From NCBI RefSeq assembly GCF_051020985.1, contig NW_027475170.1, forward strand, positions 434,001 to 498,000: DNA of 64,000 nucleotides. The letters are read 5' to 3'. A model generated the notes under the pieces. The model did not search any database, was not told where the DNA came from, and saw only the letters and a list, made by a program, of their open reading frames with translations. Shown here in pieces: positions 41,793-50,725 of this stretch. How positions within the stretch are numbered: position 1 is the stretch's first letter; every line of letters begins with the position of its first letter. Origin of the DNA: Nomia melanderi (lineage: Eukaryota; Arthropoda; Insecta; Hymenoptera; Halictidae). The position numbers and the translations under genes were made by a program.

Positions 41793-42186
41793 GTCTGTAG
41801 GAGGCCCTGGCGCATGCATCTGTGCAGCGGGAACGACCTCGGACCACCAGGGGCCGAGAAAACCACCGTCTCATGGGGCCGGACACTCAGGGTCAGGGAA
41901 AAATCAAATATATATCTGGTGATATCTCGGGTGCTATTAGAGATAGCGCAATAAACCAAAGTGAATTATCTGCAGGATGCCCTGGCGCATGAATCTGTGC
42001 AGCGGGAATAACCTCGGACCACCAGGGGCCGAGAAAACCACCGACACATGGGGCCGGACTGTCAGGGTCAGGGTAAAATCCAATATATATGTGGTGATAT
42101 CACGGGTGCTATTACAGATAGCGCAATAAATCAAAGTGCATTGTCTGTAGGAGGCCCTGGCGCATGAATCTGTGCAGCGGGAACGA
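41793..42186 (+). repeat. Duplicate of 44766-45159 (17 monomers apart)
   Basis: Offset 2,973 bp. Shared variants are GCATGCATCTG, AAAATCAAATATATATC, GCGGGAATAACCTCGG and GTGGTGATATCACGGG. The second copy ends beside the monomer that received the retrotransposon. Confidence 0.82.
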
Positions 42187-45100
42187 CCTCGGACCACCGG
42201 GGCCGAGAAAACCACCGTCTCATGGGGTCGGACACTCAGGGTCAGGGAAAAATCCAATATATATCTGGTGATATCTCGGGTGCTATAAGAGATAGCGCAA
42301 TGAACCAAAGTGAATTATCTGCAGGAGGCCCTGGCGCATGTATCTGTGCAGCGAGAACGACCTCGGACCACCAGGGGCCGAGAAAACCACTGTCTCATGC
42401 GGTCGGACACTCAGGGTCAGGGAAAAATATAATATATATGTGGTGATATCTCGGGTGCTATTACAGATAGCGCAATAAATCAAAGTGCATTGTCTGTAGG
42501 AGTCCCTGGCGCATGAATCTGTGCAGCGGGAACGACCTCGGACCACCAGGGGCCGAGAAAACCACCGTCTCATGGGGCCGGACACTCAGGTTCAGGGAAA
42601 AATCCAATATATATCTGGTGATATCTCGGGTGCTATTACAGATAGCGCAATAAATCAAACTGCATTGTCTGTAGGAGGCCCTGACGCATGAATCTGTGCA
42701 GCGGGATCGACCTCGGACCACCAGGGGCCGAGAAAACCACCGACACATGGGGCCGGACACTCAGGGTCAGGGAACAATCCAATATATATCAGGTGATATC
42801 TCGGGTGCTATTAGAGATAGCGCAATAATCCAAAGTGAATTATCTGCAGGAGTCCCTGGCGCATGAATCTGTGCACCGGGATCGACCTCGGACCACCAGG
42901 GGCCGAGAAAACCACCGACACATGGGGCCGGACACTCAGGGTCAGGGAACAATCCAATATATATCAGGTGATATCTCGGGTGCTATTACAGATAGCGCGA
43001 TAAATCAAAGTATTTTGTCTGCGGGAGGCCCTGGCGAATGAATCTGTGCAGCAGGGACGACCTCAGGCCACCAGGGGCCGAGAAAACCACCGTCACATGG
43101 GGCCAGACACTCAGGGTCGGGGAAAAATCCAATATATATCTGGTGATATCTCGGGTGCTGTTAGAGATAGCGCAATAAACCAAAGTGAATTATCTGCAGG
43201 AGGCCCTGGCGCATGCATCTGTGCAGCGGGAACGACCTCTGACCACCAGGGGCCGAGAAAACCACCGTCTCATGGGGCCGGACACTCAGGGTCAGGGAAA
43301 AATCCAATATATATCTGGTGATATCTCGGGTGCTATTAGAGATAGCGCAATAATCCAAAGTGAATTATCTGAAGGAGGCCCTAGCGCATGAATCTGTGCA
43401 GCGGGAACGACCTCGGACCACCAGGGGCCGAGAACACTACCGTCTCATGGGGCCGGACACTCGGGGTCAGGGAAAAATCCAATATATATCTGGTGATATC
43501 TCGGGTGCCATTGCAGATAGCGCGATAAATCAAAGTGCATTGTCTGCAGGAAGCCCTGGCGCATGAATCTGTGCAGCGGGAACGACCTCGGACCACCAGG
43601 AGCCGAGAAAACTACCGTCTCATGGGGCCGGACACTCGGGGTCAGGGAAAAATCCAATATATATCTGGTGATATCTCGGGTGCTATTAGAGATAGCGCAA
43701 TAAACCAAAGTGCATTGTCTGCAGGAGGCCCTGGCGCATGAATCTGTGCAGCGGGAACGACCTCGGACCACCAGGGGCCGAGAAAACTACCGTCTCATGG
43801 GGCCGGACACTCAGGATCAGGGAAAAATCCAATATATATCTGGTGATATCTCGGGTGCTATAAGAGATAGCGCAATAAACCAAAGTGAATTATCTGATGG
43901 AGGCCCTGGCGCATGAATCTGTGCAGCGGGAACGACCTCGGACCACCAGGGGCCGAGAAAGCCACCGTCTCATGGGGTCGGACACTCAGGGTCAGTGAAA
44001 AATCCAATATATATCTGGTGATATCTCGGGTGCTATTAGAGATAGCGCAATAAACCAAAGTGCATTGTCTGTAGGTGGCCCTGGCGCATGAATCTGTGCA
44101 GCGGGAACGACCTCGGACCACCAGGGGCCGAGAAAACCACCGTTTCATGGGGTCGGACACTCAGGGTCAGGGAAAAATCCGATATATATGTGGTGATATC
44201 TAGGGTGCTATTACAGATACCGCAATAAATCAAAGTGCATTGTCTGTAGGAGGCCCTGGCGCATGAATCTGTGCAGCGGGAACGACCTCGGACCACCGGG
44301 GCCGAGAAAACCACCGTCTCATGGGGTCGGACACTCAGGGTCAGGGAAAAATCCAATATATATCTGGTGATATCTCGGGTGCTATTACAGATAGCGCAAT
44401 AAATCAAAGTGCATTGTCTGCAGGAAGCCCTTGCGCCTGAATCTGTGCAGCGGGAACGACCTCGGACCACCAGGGGCCGAGAAAACTACAGTCTCATGGG
44501 GCCGGACACTCAGGGTCAGGGAAAAATCCAATATATATCTGGTGATATCTCGGGTGCTATTACAGATAGCGCAATAAATCAAAGTGCATTGTCTGCAGGA
44601 AGCCCTGGCGCATGAATCTTTGAAGCAGGAACTACATCGGTTGTCCAGGGGCGGAGAAAATTACAGATTTTCGGTATCCGTCACCCAATGTCATGTAAAA
44701 ATCCAATATATATATGGTGCTTTCCCGGGTGCTATTACAGATAGCGCGAAAAATCAAAGTGAATTATCTGCAGGAGGCCCTGGCGCATGCATCTGTGCAG
44801 CGGGAACGACCTCGGACCACCAGGGGCCGAGAAAACCACCGTCTCATGGGGCCGGACACTCAGGGTCAGGGAAAAATCAAATATATATCTGGTGATATCT
44901 CGGGTGCTATTAGAGATAGCGCAATAAACCAAAGTGAATTATCTGCAGGATGCCCTGGCGCATGAATCTGTGCAGCGGGAATAACCTCGGACCACCAGGG
45001 GCCGAGAAAACCACCGACACATGGGGCCGGACTGTCAGGGTCAGGGTAAAATCCAATATATATGTGGTGATATCACGGGTGCTATTACAGATAGCGCAAT

Positions 45101-45230
45101 AAATCAAAGTGCATTGTCTGTAGGAGGCCCTGGCGCATGAATCTGTGCAGCGGGATCGACCTCGGACTACGAGGGGCCGGGAAAACCACCGTCACATGGG
45201 GCCGGACTGTCAGGGTCAGGGATAAATCCA

Positions 45231-45236
45231 ATATAT
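45231..45236. other. Left flank of the insertion, candidate target-site duplication
   Basis: ATATAT immediately precedes the LTR, and ATATAT also follows the other LTR at 50983-50988. The duplication can be read as 4 or 6 bp; 5 bp does not match in this alternating tract. Both readings regenerate a monomer with a plausible AT tract length. The insertion site is thus the AT dinucleotide tract of a monomer, around monomer position 72-77. Confidence 0.65.
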
Positions 45237-45277
45237 TGTTGCGCTGGGCGGGTCCTGGGGTGCTCGCCCGCGACATG

Positions 45278-45283
45278 TTTATT
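45278..45283 (-). terminator. Candidate polyadenylation signal in the 3' LTR
   Basis: AATAAA on the minus strand, 41 nt before the downstream end of the 3' LTR. A second AATAAA lies at 45432-45437. Cleavage 10-30 nt downstream of the first would fall just inside the LTR and leave a short U5. Which of the two works, and where R begins, cannot be told from sequence alone. Confidence 0.4.
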
Positions 45284-45494
45284 TACAATGTTCTTATTTA
45301 CACTAATATTTACAATTTCATACAAATATTACAGAATGTAGTCTATAGCTCAACACGTCTATTCACGTCAACGTTCGCTCAAAGACTACTCGTTTGTCTT
45401 CGTTTACTCTGACCAACTCCTTAGCGACCAGTTTATTTCAACCCCCTTCAGATCCTAAGGGTTGGTTCAGCCGTGCGTGCTAGAGGGACGAGTT

Positions 45495-45528
45495 CGATAC
45501 ATCGCAACCTCGTTAATTCGATGTATCG
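45495..45528. repeat. Inverted/direct repeat at the outer end of the LTR (3' LTR copy)
   Basis: CGATACATCG (45495-45504) and CGATGTATCG (45519-45528) are perfect reverse complements separated by 14 nt. Including flanks, they also form a 24-bp-spaced direct repeat of TTCGATNNATCGCAAC. The same structure occurs in the 5' LTR at 50944-50977. It lies next to the terminal CGCAACA where integrase acts and where U3 regulatory sites would be. A transcription-factor or integrase-binding role is possible but not shown. Confidence 0.7.
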
Positions 45529-45536
45529 CAACATTG

Positions 45537-45548
45537 CCCTCCTCCTTC
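45537..45548 (-). promoter_or_regulatory. Polypurine tract
   Basis: On the minus strand this is GAAGGAGGAGGG, twelve purines, followed by CAA and then the first base of the 3' LTR. Position and composition fit the RNase H-resistant primer for plus-strand synthesis of an LTR element. Confidence 0.85.
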
Positions 45549-46190
45549 GTTGAGCGGTCGTCCCGACCGCGTCAAACTTCACTGTCGGCAATTTCAGTCC
45601 GACGACTGTGAACGTCTTCAGTCCGATAACGCTAACCTCTGTCGCTTCCTTCTGTCAGTGAAGCCGGCCTGCAACCACGTGGTGCCTCTGCCTGAAGAGT
45701 AGGTAAAACCAAATTAATTCCTTTACCTAGGTGGTCTCTCAGACAGTAACGTCCTGACATTCGTCCTCCGTCTCAGGGGAAAACCACCAAAAACCCTGAG
45801 CAAGACGCCGGTACTCGATCCTCCGAAGAATTCTTCTCTGGGTAATCCTGGATCACTCATTCCTCGCCCTTCCACATTGAGTCCTTCTTTCTTGTATTTA
45901 TAGTCTTCTTTCCTCCAGGCTTCTCGGGTGAATTTCCCCTAGCCGTCGAGAAACCCTCCCTCGGATGTTCCCCCAAGGAAACCTTCTCCTGAACCCTTTA
46001 TTTGGGGCTCCCGAACACCACTCTTTCGCGAACCGACTCCTGGCGCTGCACGCCGCTATTGAAATGCAGCCTCAGAAGATGAGGGGACACCCTCCTAAGA
46101 GAATGTCACTTCCTCATACCAACCTTGGCCGGTTCGGCCGCAAACGAAGGAAAGCCTCCGCTGCCAGAAGGAAAATTCTTTCCCTAGTCT
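45549..46190 (-). other. Region between pol and the polypurine tract, no gene seen
   Basis: About 640 bp between the pol stop and the polypurine tract. No minus-strand open frame of note and no env-like sequence was found. A plus-strand open frame at 45965-46291 is antisense, overlaps the pol end and resembles nothing I know. This is probably an untranslated 3' region. Confidence 0.6.
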
Positions 46191-49100
46191 TCAGCGACGA
46201 CAAGTCCTCTTCTTGGGCGAAGAATGTCGATCATTGTCCTTTGATTTCTTCAAATTCGTTGTTCTTGAATCGAAGCGAGCAAGCCGATTGACATGTACAA
46301 TCCGCAGTTTCTTTCTAGGGGAACGGACAATCCTATAGATTAGGTCATTCAATCGTTGAACAACCTCGTATGGTCCTTCCCAGTCAAATTGCAACTTGGG
46401 ACATTTCCCTTTTGTTCTTTTCGGATTGTACAACCAGACCTTCTCTCCTTGGGCAAATGAGATCGGCCGTGCACGGGAATCGTACCATGATTTTGCTTTG
46501 TTGCTACATATCCGCAACCTCTCTCGTACAAAGTTGTGAGTTTCAGCAAGTCTTGCTCGGTATTCTTCGACGTACGTCTTCTCATCCGTTAAAGCACTTG
46601 GTGAAGTCCCTCTCAACAGGTCTAACGGAAGACGCAGCTCTCTGCCCATGAAAACCATAGATGGAGTCAATCCTGTGGTTTCATGTCTGGAGGTCCGGTA
46701 TGCAAGAAGAAACGTTGGAATCCATTCGTCCCAATCTTTCTGATGTTCTGAAACAAACTGGGACAGATACTGCAGCAAAGTTCTAATCATCCGCTCTACG
46801 AGTCCATCCGACTGAGGGTGTAAGGGAATTGTCCTCGTCTTCTTTATCCCCAGCATCTTCATCAGTTCCTTGAAGATGGAAGATTCGAAACTCCGACCCT
46901 GATCAGAGTGCAACTCTAGCGGCACTCCATACCGGCTGATCACCTGTTCCAACAACGCTCTTGCAATCGTTGTCGCCTGCTGGTTTGGTAGCGCAATCAC
47001 CTCCGGCCACTTCGAAAAATAATCTACCACAACCAGCGCGTACCTGTTTCCGGCCGAAGACCTGGGCAAGGGACCCACAATGTCGAGCGCGATCCTCTCA
47101 AATGGTGCCCCGACATTGTAAACCTTCATGGCCCCTATTCCCCTCTCTTTGGGGCCCTTCTTCGCCGAACAAGTATAACATCGTCGACACCACTCGTCGA
47201 CGGCTTTCCGGTGATCCAACCAGAAGAATCTCTGACGAACTTTGGCCAGCGTCTTCTTGATTCCAAAATGGCCACCTGATGGTGCGTCGTGGCATTGCTT
47301 CAAAACCTCTTCAACCTTGCTCTTCGGCACAACCAGAAGCCAAGAAACTTGTTTCCCATCGGTAGATTCCCATTTCCTGCACAAGAGACCTTCCTTGATT
47401 TCCAGGGAATCCCAAATTGCCCACAAGTATTTCGTTTCCGGCGAGGAAGACGAAAGTTCCGGCCAGCTTGGTTTCGTTCCTTCTTGTTTCTTCAAGAATA
47501 CCAAGCCAATTTCATCGTCTTCCTCTTGAGCTTTTCTCCACTCGTCTAACTGCTCGTTTCTATATGTGGTCCTGAGGAGACAGTGTTCGTTTGCACTCTC
47601 TTTTTCTTCCAAACGGGAGCAACGCTTACACTGTTCCCCACATGGTCTTCTTGAAAGGCTATCCGCATTTCCATGTATATTTCCTGCTCTGTATTTAATT
47701 TCAAATTGGTACTCCTGTAATCGTTCGATCCAACGCGCCGTTTGACCTTCTGGATTCTTGAAATTCAGGAGCCAGGTCAGAGCTGCATGATCTGTGCGGA
47801 TAAGGAATTTTCGTCCATAAAGATAGTGATGGAAATGCTCTATGGACTTGACTATGGCCAAGAGTTCCTTTCGGGTCACACAATAATTTCTCTCTGCTTT
47901 CCCCAGCGTCTTGAAGAAATACGCGATGACCCTCTCCTCTCCGTTTTGTATTTGTGACAGGACTGCTCCGATGGCAAAATTCGAGGCATCGGTATCCAAA
48001 ACGAAGTCCGCGTCCATCCGAGGGTACGCCAGAACAGGTGTCTCTTCTAATGTCCTCTTCAGCGCTTCGAACGCCTCTTGACACTCTTCCGTCCATACGA
48101 AGTCCATCTTCTCTTCCGTCAGTCGGTGTAGCGGTCGTGCGATACGCGAAAAGCCCTGCACGAATTTTCTGTAGTACGTGCAGAGTCCAAGAAAGCTTCG
48201 TAGTTCAGTCTTGTTCTTGGGAATCGGCCATTCACGTACCGCAGAAATCTTCTCCGGATCCGTTTTAACTCCTTGACTGGATACGACATGTCCCAGGTAT
48301 GCCACTTCGTTGCGGAAGAAGCTACATTTCTTCGGGTTCATCAAAAGCTTTACTTCGCGCAGGCGGGTGAACACCTCTTTTAAGCGTTGTACTTCCTCTT
48401 CGAAGGTTCGTCCATAGACAATTATATCGTCCAAGTACACTAGACAAATCTTCCAAGTCAGATCAGCGAGAACAGTTTCCATGAGTCTTTCGAAGGTAGC
48501 TGGAGCATTACACAGTCCAAATGGCATCACTTTGAATTGCCACAATCCAGAGCCTGTGCAAAATGCGGTCTTCTCACGATCCCTTTTATCGACAGGAATC
48601 TGCCAATATCCACTTTGGAGATCAATTGTTGAGAACCAAGAAGATCCAGAAAAGGCGTCCAAGGTGTCTTCGATCCTGGGCAGCGGATAGGAGTCCTTCT
48701 TGGAGATTTCATTAAGTCGGCGGTAATCGACACAAAAACGGGTAATTCCATCCTTTTTCTTTACAAGGACAATTGGCGAAGACCAGGGGCTTTTCGACTC
48801 TTCTATCACCCCTTGCTTCTGCATCTTCGCCAATAATTCGTCAACTTCGGCACGGCGACAGAACGGTAAACGTCGTGGTGCCTGCTTGATCGGAGCGTGA
48901 TCTCCCGTGTTGATCCTGTGCCGCACGACCTCACACTTTCCCACTTGCTCGGGGTTTTCGGCAAAAACGTCTTGAAATTCTTGTAATAGTCGGCGAAACC
49001 TCTTCCTTTCTTCTTCAGTAAGTTGTCCGGAACAACGGGAGTACAAGTCCTGCAGATGTACAGGTACGACCGCCTCCTCTTGTGATTTTTCTTGCAGGAA

Positions 49101-49637
49101 CAGCTCCTCTCCATTAATAGATAGCGTACCCGAGGCGAAGTCAATTTTACTCGCATGCTTTTGGAGGAAGTTGCTTCCCAAAATGCATTCTTCTTTCATG
49201 TGTATAAGTAAAAATTCTTCTTCCGTCTGGAAGTTTCCAATTTTCAGAGGGAATCGCTCTTTTCCGAAAATTTTCAGATTTTCTCCCGAAACCGAGAAGA
49301 CTCTCACGCTTCCTACACCCGCCGCGTTAAGTGTTTCCCTGGGACCGAACTTGTTTGCTGATAACAGATTTACATAGGATCCGGTATCAATGATGATCTT
49401 GCATTTTCTTCCATTGATGAATCCCTCGATGCTCATCTTCTCCTGAGGGTTCACACTTCGGACGACGGGGGTAGGAGAACTTGAAGTCGGAGGCTCCCCC
49501 ATTACTCCGACCTTTTCCCGTTTCCCTTCTTCGGTTTCTCTGTTTTTCCCATCCGGCAATCCCGTTGAAAGTGTCCGCTCTTCCCGCAGACCCAGCACTC
49601 CTTCTGTTTCTCGGGCCTCTTCGAGGAACCTTGCCAC
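46191..49637 (-). CDS. pol: Pol polyprotein (protease, RT, RNase H, integrase)
   Basis: 1,148 codons, open throughout. The first Met (49637) is probably not the real start; translation most likely enters by -1 frameshift from gag near residue 25-40. Protease: DTG at 84-86 in IIIDTGSYVNLLS, with ILGSNFL at 152-158. Reverse transcriptase: about 235-500, with FSTIDLQSGYWQIPV (catalytic D339), MPFGLCNAPATF at 371-382 and YLDD at 401-404. RNase H: about 543-662, with D550, E591, D616 and D659 in the expected motifs. Integrase: zinc domain H783, H790, C820, C823; catalytic core D852, D912, E948 with the exact D-x59-D-x35-E spacing; GPY/F module near WEGPYEVV (1086-1093). The C-terminus is short and basic, with no chromodomain. 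All catalytic residues are present, so the enzyme looks functional. No env follows. The domain order defines Ty3/gypsy. Confidence 0.97.
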   Translation of the reverse strand: MARFLEEARETEGVLGLREERTLSTGLPDGKNRETEEGKREKVGVMGEPPTSSSPTPVVRSVNPQEKMSIEGFINGRKCKIIIDTGSYVNLLSANKFGPRETLNAAGVGSVRVFSVSGENLKIFGKERFPLKIGNFQTEEEFLLIHMKEECILGSNFLQKHASKIDFASGTLSINGEELFLQEKSQEEAVVPVHLQDLYSRCSGQLTEEERKRFRRLLQEFQDVFAENPEQVGKCEVVRHRINTGDHAPIKQAPRRLPFCRRAEVDELLAKMQKQGVIEESKSPWSSPIVLVKKKDGITRFCVDYRRLNEISKKDSYPLPRIEDTLDAFSGSSWFSTIDLQSGYWQIPVDKRDREKTAFCTGSGLWQFKVMPFGLCNAPATFERLMETVLADLTWKICLVYLDDIIVYGRTFEEEVQRLKEVFTRLREVKLLMNPKKCSFFRNEVAYLGHVVSSQGVKTDPEKISAVREWPIPKNKTELRSFLGLCTYYRKFVQGFSRIARPLHRLTEEKMDFVWTEECQEAFEALKRTLEETPVLAYPRMDADFVLDTDASNFAIGAVLSQIQNGEERVIAYFFKTLGKAERNYCVTRKELLAIVKSIEHFHHYLYGRKFLIRTDHAALTWLLNFKNPEGQTARWIERLQEYQFEIKYRAGNIHGNADSLSRRPCGEQCKRCSRLEEKESANEHCLLRTTYRNEQLDEWRKAQEEDDEIGLVFLKKQEGTKPSWPELSSSSPETKYLWAIWDSLEIKEGLLCRKWESTDGKQVSWLLVVPKSKVEEVLKQCHDAPSGGHFGIKKTLAKVRQRFFWLDHRKAVDEWCRRCYTCSAKKGPKERGIGAMKVYNVGAPFERIALDIVGPLPRSSAGNRYALVVVDYFSKWPEVIALPNQQATTIARALLEQVISRYGVPLELHSDQGRSFESSIFKELMKMLGIKKTRTIPLHPQSDGLVERMIRTLLQYLSQFVSEHQKDWDEWIPTFLLAYRTSRHETTGLTPSMVFMGRELRLPLDLLRGTSPSALTDEKTYVEEYRARLAETHNFVRERLRICSNKAKSWYDSRARPISFAQGEKVWLYNPKRTKGKCPKLQFDWEGPYEVVQRLNDLIYRIVRSPRKKLRIVHVNRLARFDSRTTNLKKSKDNDRHSSPKKRTCRR

Positions 49638-50188
49638 CTGGTCCGACTTCTGTACGTCATGTCCGGTCGATCATCCTGCGAGGTACCTTCTCGAGCCGCA
49701 TTGCACTCAAAAACACGGGGCACAGATTTTAGTACCCGCACTTCATCAGCGGTGACCTCTGAAGTGCTCTCGACGGCTTCGATCTCCAGGGCACGAATAA
49801 CGGCAGCCCTGAGAGATGCAAACCCGCCGAGTCTTAACGCTCTTTTCATGTCTTCATTGGCCAGAGCTGACACGAACTGGGAGGCCGCCAGTTTGTCCCT
49901 GATCTCGGCAGGGCATTCACAAAAGGCGGCCTGCGCCAACCTTTCTATCTCCCTGGCCAAATCGGAAATGGACTCTCCTTTCCGCTGTTTGAAATTTTGG
50001 AATAAAACGAAATTTAAATTCGTTAAATTTTTCGTTCCATAACGGAACTCCAGTGCCGAAACGATCGCGGTGTAATTCTGTAAACTACCAGCGGGAAGGG
50101 AAGTGAGTACACTACGAGCCGAACCCTCCAGCGATGAAACCAAGGCCAACGCCTTCCTTGGTTCATCCCACCTGTTCGCTGCAGCCAC
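49502..50188 (-). CDS. gag: Gag, capsid-like and nucleocapsid part
   Basis: 228 codons from the first ATG after the premature stop, in the same frame as the N-terminal part; only six codons lie between the stop and this ATG. The first 150 residues contain the helical capsid-like region of Ty3/gypsy Gag, with ALALVSSLEGSARSVL near 13-28, FRYGTKNL near 48-55 and SISDLAREIERLAQAAF near 73-89. A Lys/Arg-rich tail contains one CCHC zinc knuckle, C198-x2-C201-x4-H206-x4-C211 (CWVCGKSGHFQRDC), which binds RNA in packaging. The frame ends at TAA 49502-49504. It overlaps the pol frame by 136 bp, and two slippery heptamers sit in its last 17 codons. Whether this part is translated on its own, by re-initiation 18 nt after the stop, is unknown. 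Confidence 0.88.
   Translation of the reverse strand: MAAANRWDEPRKALALVSSLEGSARSVLTSLPAGSLQNYTAIVSALEFRYGTKNLTNLNFVLFQNFKQRKGESISDLAREIERLAQAAFCECPAEIRDKLAASQFVSALANEDMKRALRLGGFASLRAAVIRALEIEAVESTSEVTADEVRVLKSVPRVFECNAAREGTSQDDRPDMTYRSRTRWQGSSKRPEKQKECWVCGKSGHFQRDCRMGKTEKPKKGNGKRSE
49520..49550 (-). promoter_or_regulatory. Gag-pol -1 frameshift region with two slippery heptamers
   Basis: On the minus strand, G GGA AAA (49544-49550) and G GGA AAC (49520-49526) are both phased as X XXY YYZ relative to the gag codons (ATG GGA AAA and AAG GGA AAC). Both fit the pattern used for -1 frameshifting in many retroelements. A slip at either one leads into the pol frame; after the second the next codon is CGG at 49520-49518, residue 40 of the pol frame. 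The gag stop follows at 49504-49502. I did not fold the downstream sequence to look for a stimulating stem or pseudoknot. Confidence 0.75.
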
Positions 50189-50206
50189 AGCCTCAAATTG
50201 AAGGTG

Positions 50207-50209
50207 TTA
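50207..50209 (-). other. In-frame TAA that splits gag
   Basis: The plus strand reads TTA. The frames before (50725-50210) and after (50206-49505) are the same: 50725 and 50188 differ by 537, a multiple of three. Recognisable Gag sequence continues straight through (WNE, stop, HLQFEAVA). This is a single nonsense codon rather than a frameshift or deletion. It makes production of full Gag and Gag-Pol from this copy unlikely unless the stop is read through. A sequencing or assembly error cannot be excluded. Confidence 0.85.
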
Positions 50210-50725
50210 CTCATTCCACCCATTTCTTCCATCGAAAACGGGTGGTCTCACGACATATCCCAGATCCGGTATGCCGCGAGGCCCGTTGTTGCCTTCGACA
50301 GGAGGAGTCGACTGCACAGCTGGCTGAGACGGAGCCGCGAGTCCGAACGGGTCAGCCGTTACGGAGTCGCGACTTACAGACGAGGTCACCGTTATGATCC
50401 TCTGTGCTAAAGTCTCTAAATTGGAAGTGATAACCTGTTGGTTCGCTTCCATCGCTGCGATCCTTCCTTCTAAGGCGGCTTCACGGGCTACTAGGGCCGT
50501 CCTACAAGAAGCTTCCCTCTCTTCAGATAGGACCCGCCATTTCTCCATCTGATCTGCGAAGGATCGCTGTTGGTTGTTAAGTTGTTCGCTTAAACTTCGT
50601 TGGAGAGCTTCAAACATATTCTCCAATGACGAAGGAACATCTTCCGTGGGACTCGGGCGGCTGCGAATCCCACTTCTGACACCAGTGTTGCGCTGGGCGG
50701 GTCCTGGGGTGCTCGCCCGCGACAT
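50207..50725 (-). CDS. gag: Gag, N-terminal part (ends at a premature stop)
   Basis: 172 codons. The frame opens at the ATG 50723-50725, which lies within the 5' LTR. Its first 13 residues (MSRASTPGPAQRN) are LTR-encoded and residues 14-20 are encoded by the primer-binding site. Residues about 33-110 are rich in Leu, Glu, Gln, Arg and Ala with heptad-like spacing and look like a coiled coil, a usual feature of the N-terminal half of retrotransposon Gag. Residues 111-150 are Ser/Pro-rich and linker-like. The end, PPVFDGRNGWNE, resembles the start of the Gag capsid region in animal Ty3/gypsy elements. It stops at TAA (50207-50209), and the same frame continues past the stop into the second gag segment. 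The family assignment rests on position and on the downstream zinc knuckle. Start choice is supported by A at -3 and by continuity of the frame. Confidence 0.75.
   Translation of the reverse strand: MSRASTPGPAQRNTGVRSGIRSRPSPTEDVPSSLENMFEALQRSLSEQLNNQQRSFADQMEKWRVLSEEREASCRTALVAREAALEGRIAAMEANQQVITSNLETLAQRIITVTSSVSRDSVTADPFGLAAPSQPAVQSTPPVEGNNGPRGIPDLGYVVRPPVFDGRNGWNE
50664..50684 (-). promoter_or_regulatory. Primer-binding site, tRNA-Leu type
   Basis: The plus strand here runs from CGAATCCC to CTGACACCA, including the CCA end. It matches, over 21 nt and as I know those tRNAs, the 3' end of animal tRNA-Leu whose T-arm reads TTCGAATCCCACTTCTGACA. One base (50685) separates it from the 5' LTR, as expected for the site that primes minus-strand DNA synthesis. 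Unusually, the site lies inside the open gag frame, which begins 39 nt upstream of the LTR/PBS boundary and reads through it. Confidence 0.88.

Larger units (their letters stand above)
1..45236 (+). repeat. 175-bp satellite array, left block (about 258.5 monomers)
   Basis: Head-to-tail monomers, all in one orientation, recur every 175 bp; the landmark CCTCGGACC starts at 1, 176 and so on up to 45160. Landmarks in order within a monomer are GGGGCCGAGAAAACCAC, CTCATGGGGCCGGACACTC, GGGTCAGGGAAAAATCC, an AATATATATCTGG tract, GGTGATATCTCGGGTGCTATT, GATAGCGCAATAAATC, GGAGGCCCTGGCGCATGAAT and GTGCAGCGGGAACGA. Most monomers look about 90 % or more identical to this consensus by eye. Length changes are small and often fall in the AT tract (the longest, seven AT units, is near 16528-16541). 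The block begins mid-array at the window edge and ends where the retrotransposon is inserted. Because 175 is not a multiple of three, reading frames rotate between monomers, which argues against a coding role. I do not recognise the family by name. The monomer length is typical of nucleosome-sized satellites, so a heterochromatic, possibly centromeric, role is an inference. Confidence 0.97.
45237..45533 (-). repeat. 3' LTR of the retrotransposon
   Basis: The second 297-bp LTR, downstream of the polypurine tract in element orientation. It is identical to the other LTR except at 45453 (T, where the 5' LTR has C) and 45467 (T, where the 5' LTR has A). It abuts the satellite at 45236/45237 with no extra bases. 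Because the gag start codon is inside the LTR, this copy also holds an ATG (45274-45276) that opens a short frame running on into satellite sequence; that is a by-product and not a gene. Confidence 0.96.

Noticed and set aside
1..45236. CRISPR-like array of regular repeats.
   Set aside because: The whole 175-bp unit repeats, with no unique spacers, no cas genes and a eukaryotic retrotransposon inserted.
45549..46190. A possible env gene or env remnant after pol.
   Set aside because: No minus-strand frame of useful length and no signal peptide or transmembrane pattern seen.
45965..46291. Plus-strand open frame of 108 codons at the end of the element.
   Set aside because: Antisense to the pol end and the 3' untranslated region; no recognisable motif; other antisense frames of similar length occur throughout pol.
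46349..49377. Other open frames within the pol region on both strands (for example 47701-48096 minus, 47954-48268 plus, 48806-49156 minus).
   Set aside because: Out-of-frame shadows of the intact pol gene, which has all catalytic motifs in its own frame.
50023..50232. A 69-codon minus-strand frame bridging the gag stop.
   Set aside because: It lies in a different frame from both gag parts and encodes nothing Gag-like; the gag frame itself continues after the single TAA.
50664..50684. A tRNA-Leu gene fragment.
   Set aside because: Only the last 18 nt of the tRNA plus CCA match, and CCA is not encoded in most eukaryotic tRNA genes. The position one base from the LTR identifies it as the primer-binding site.
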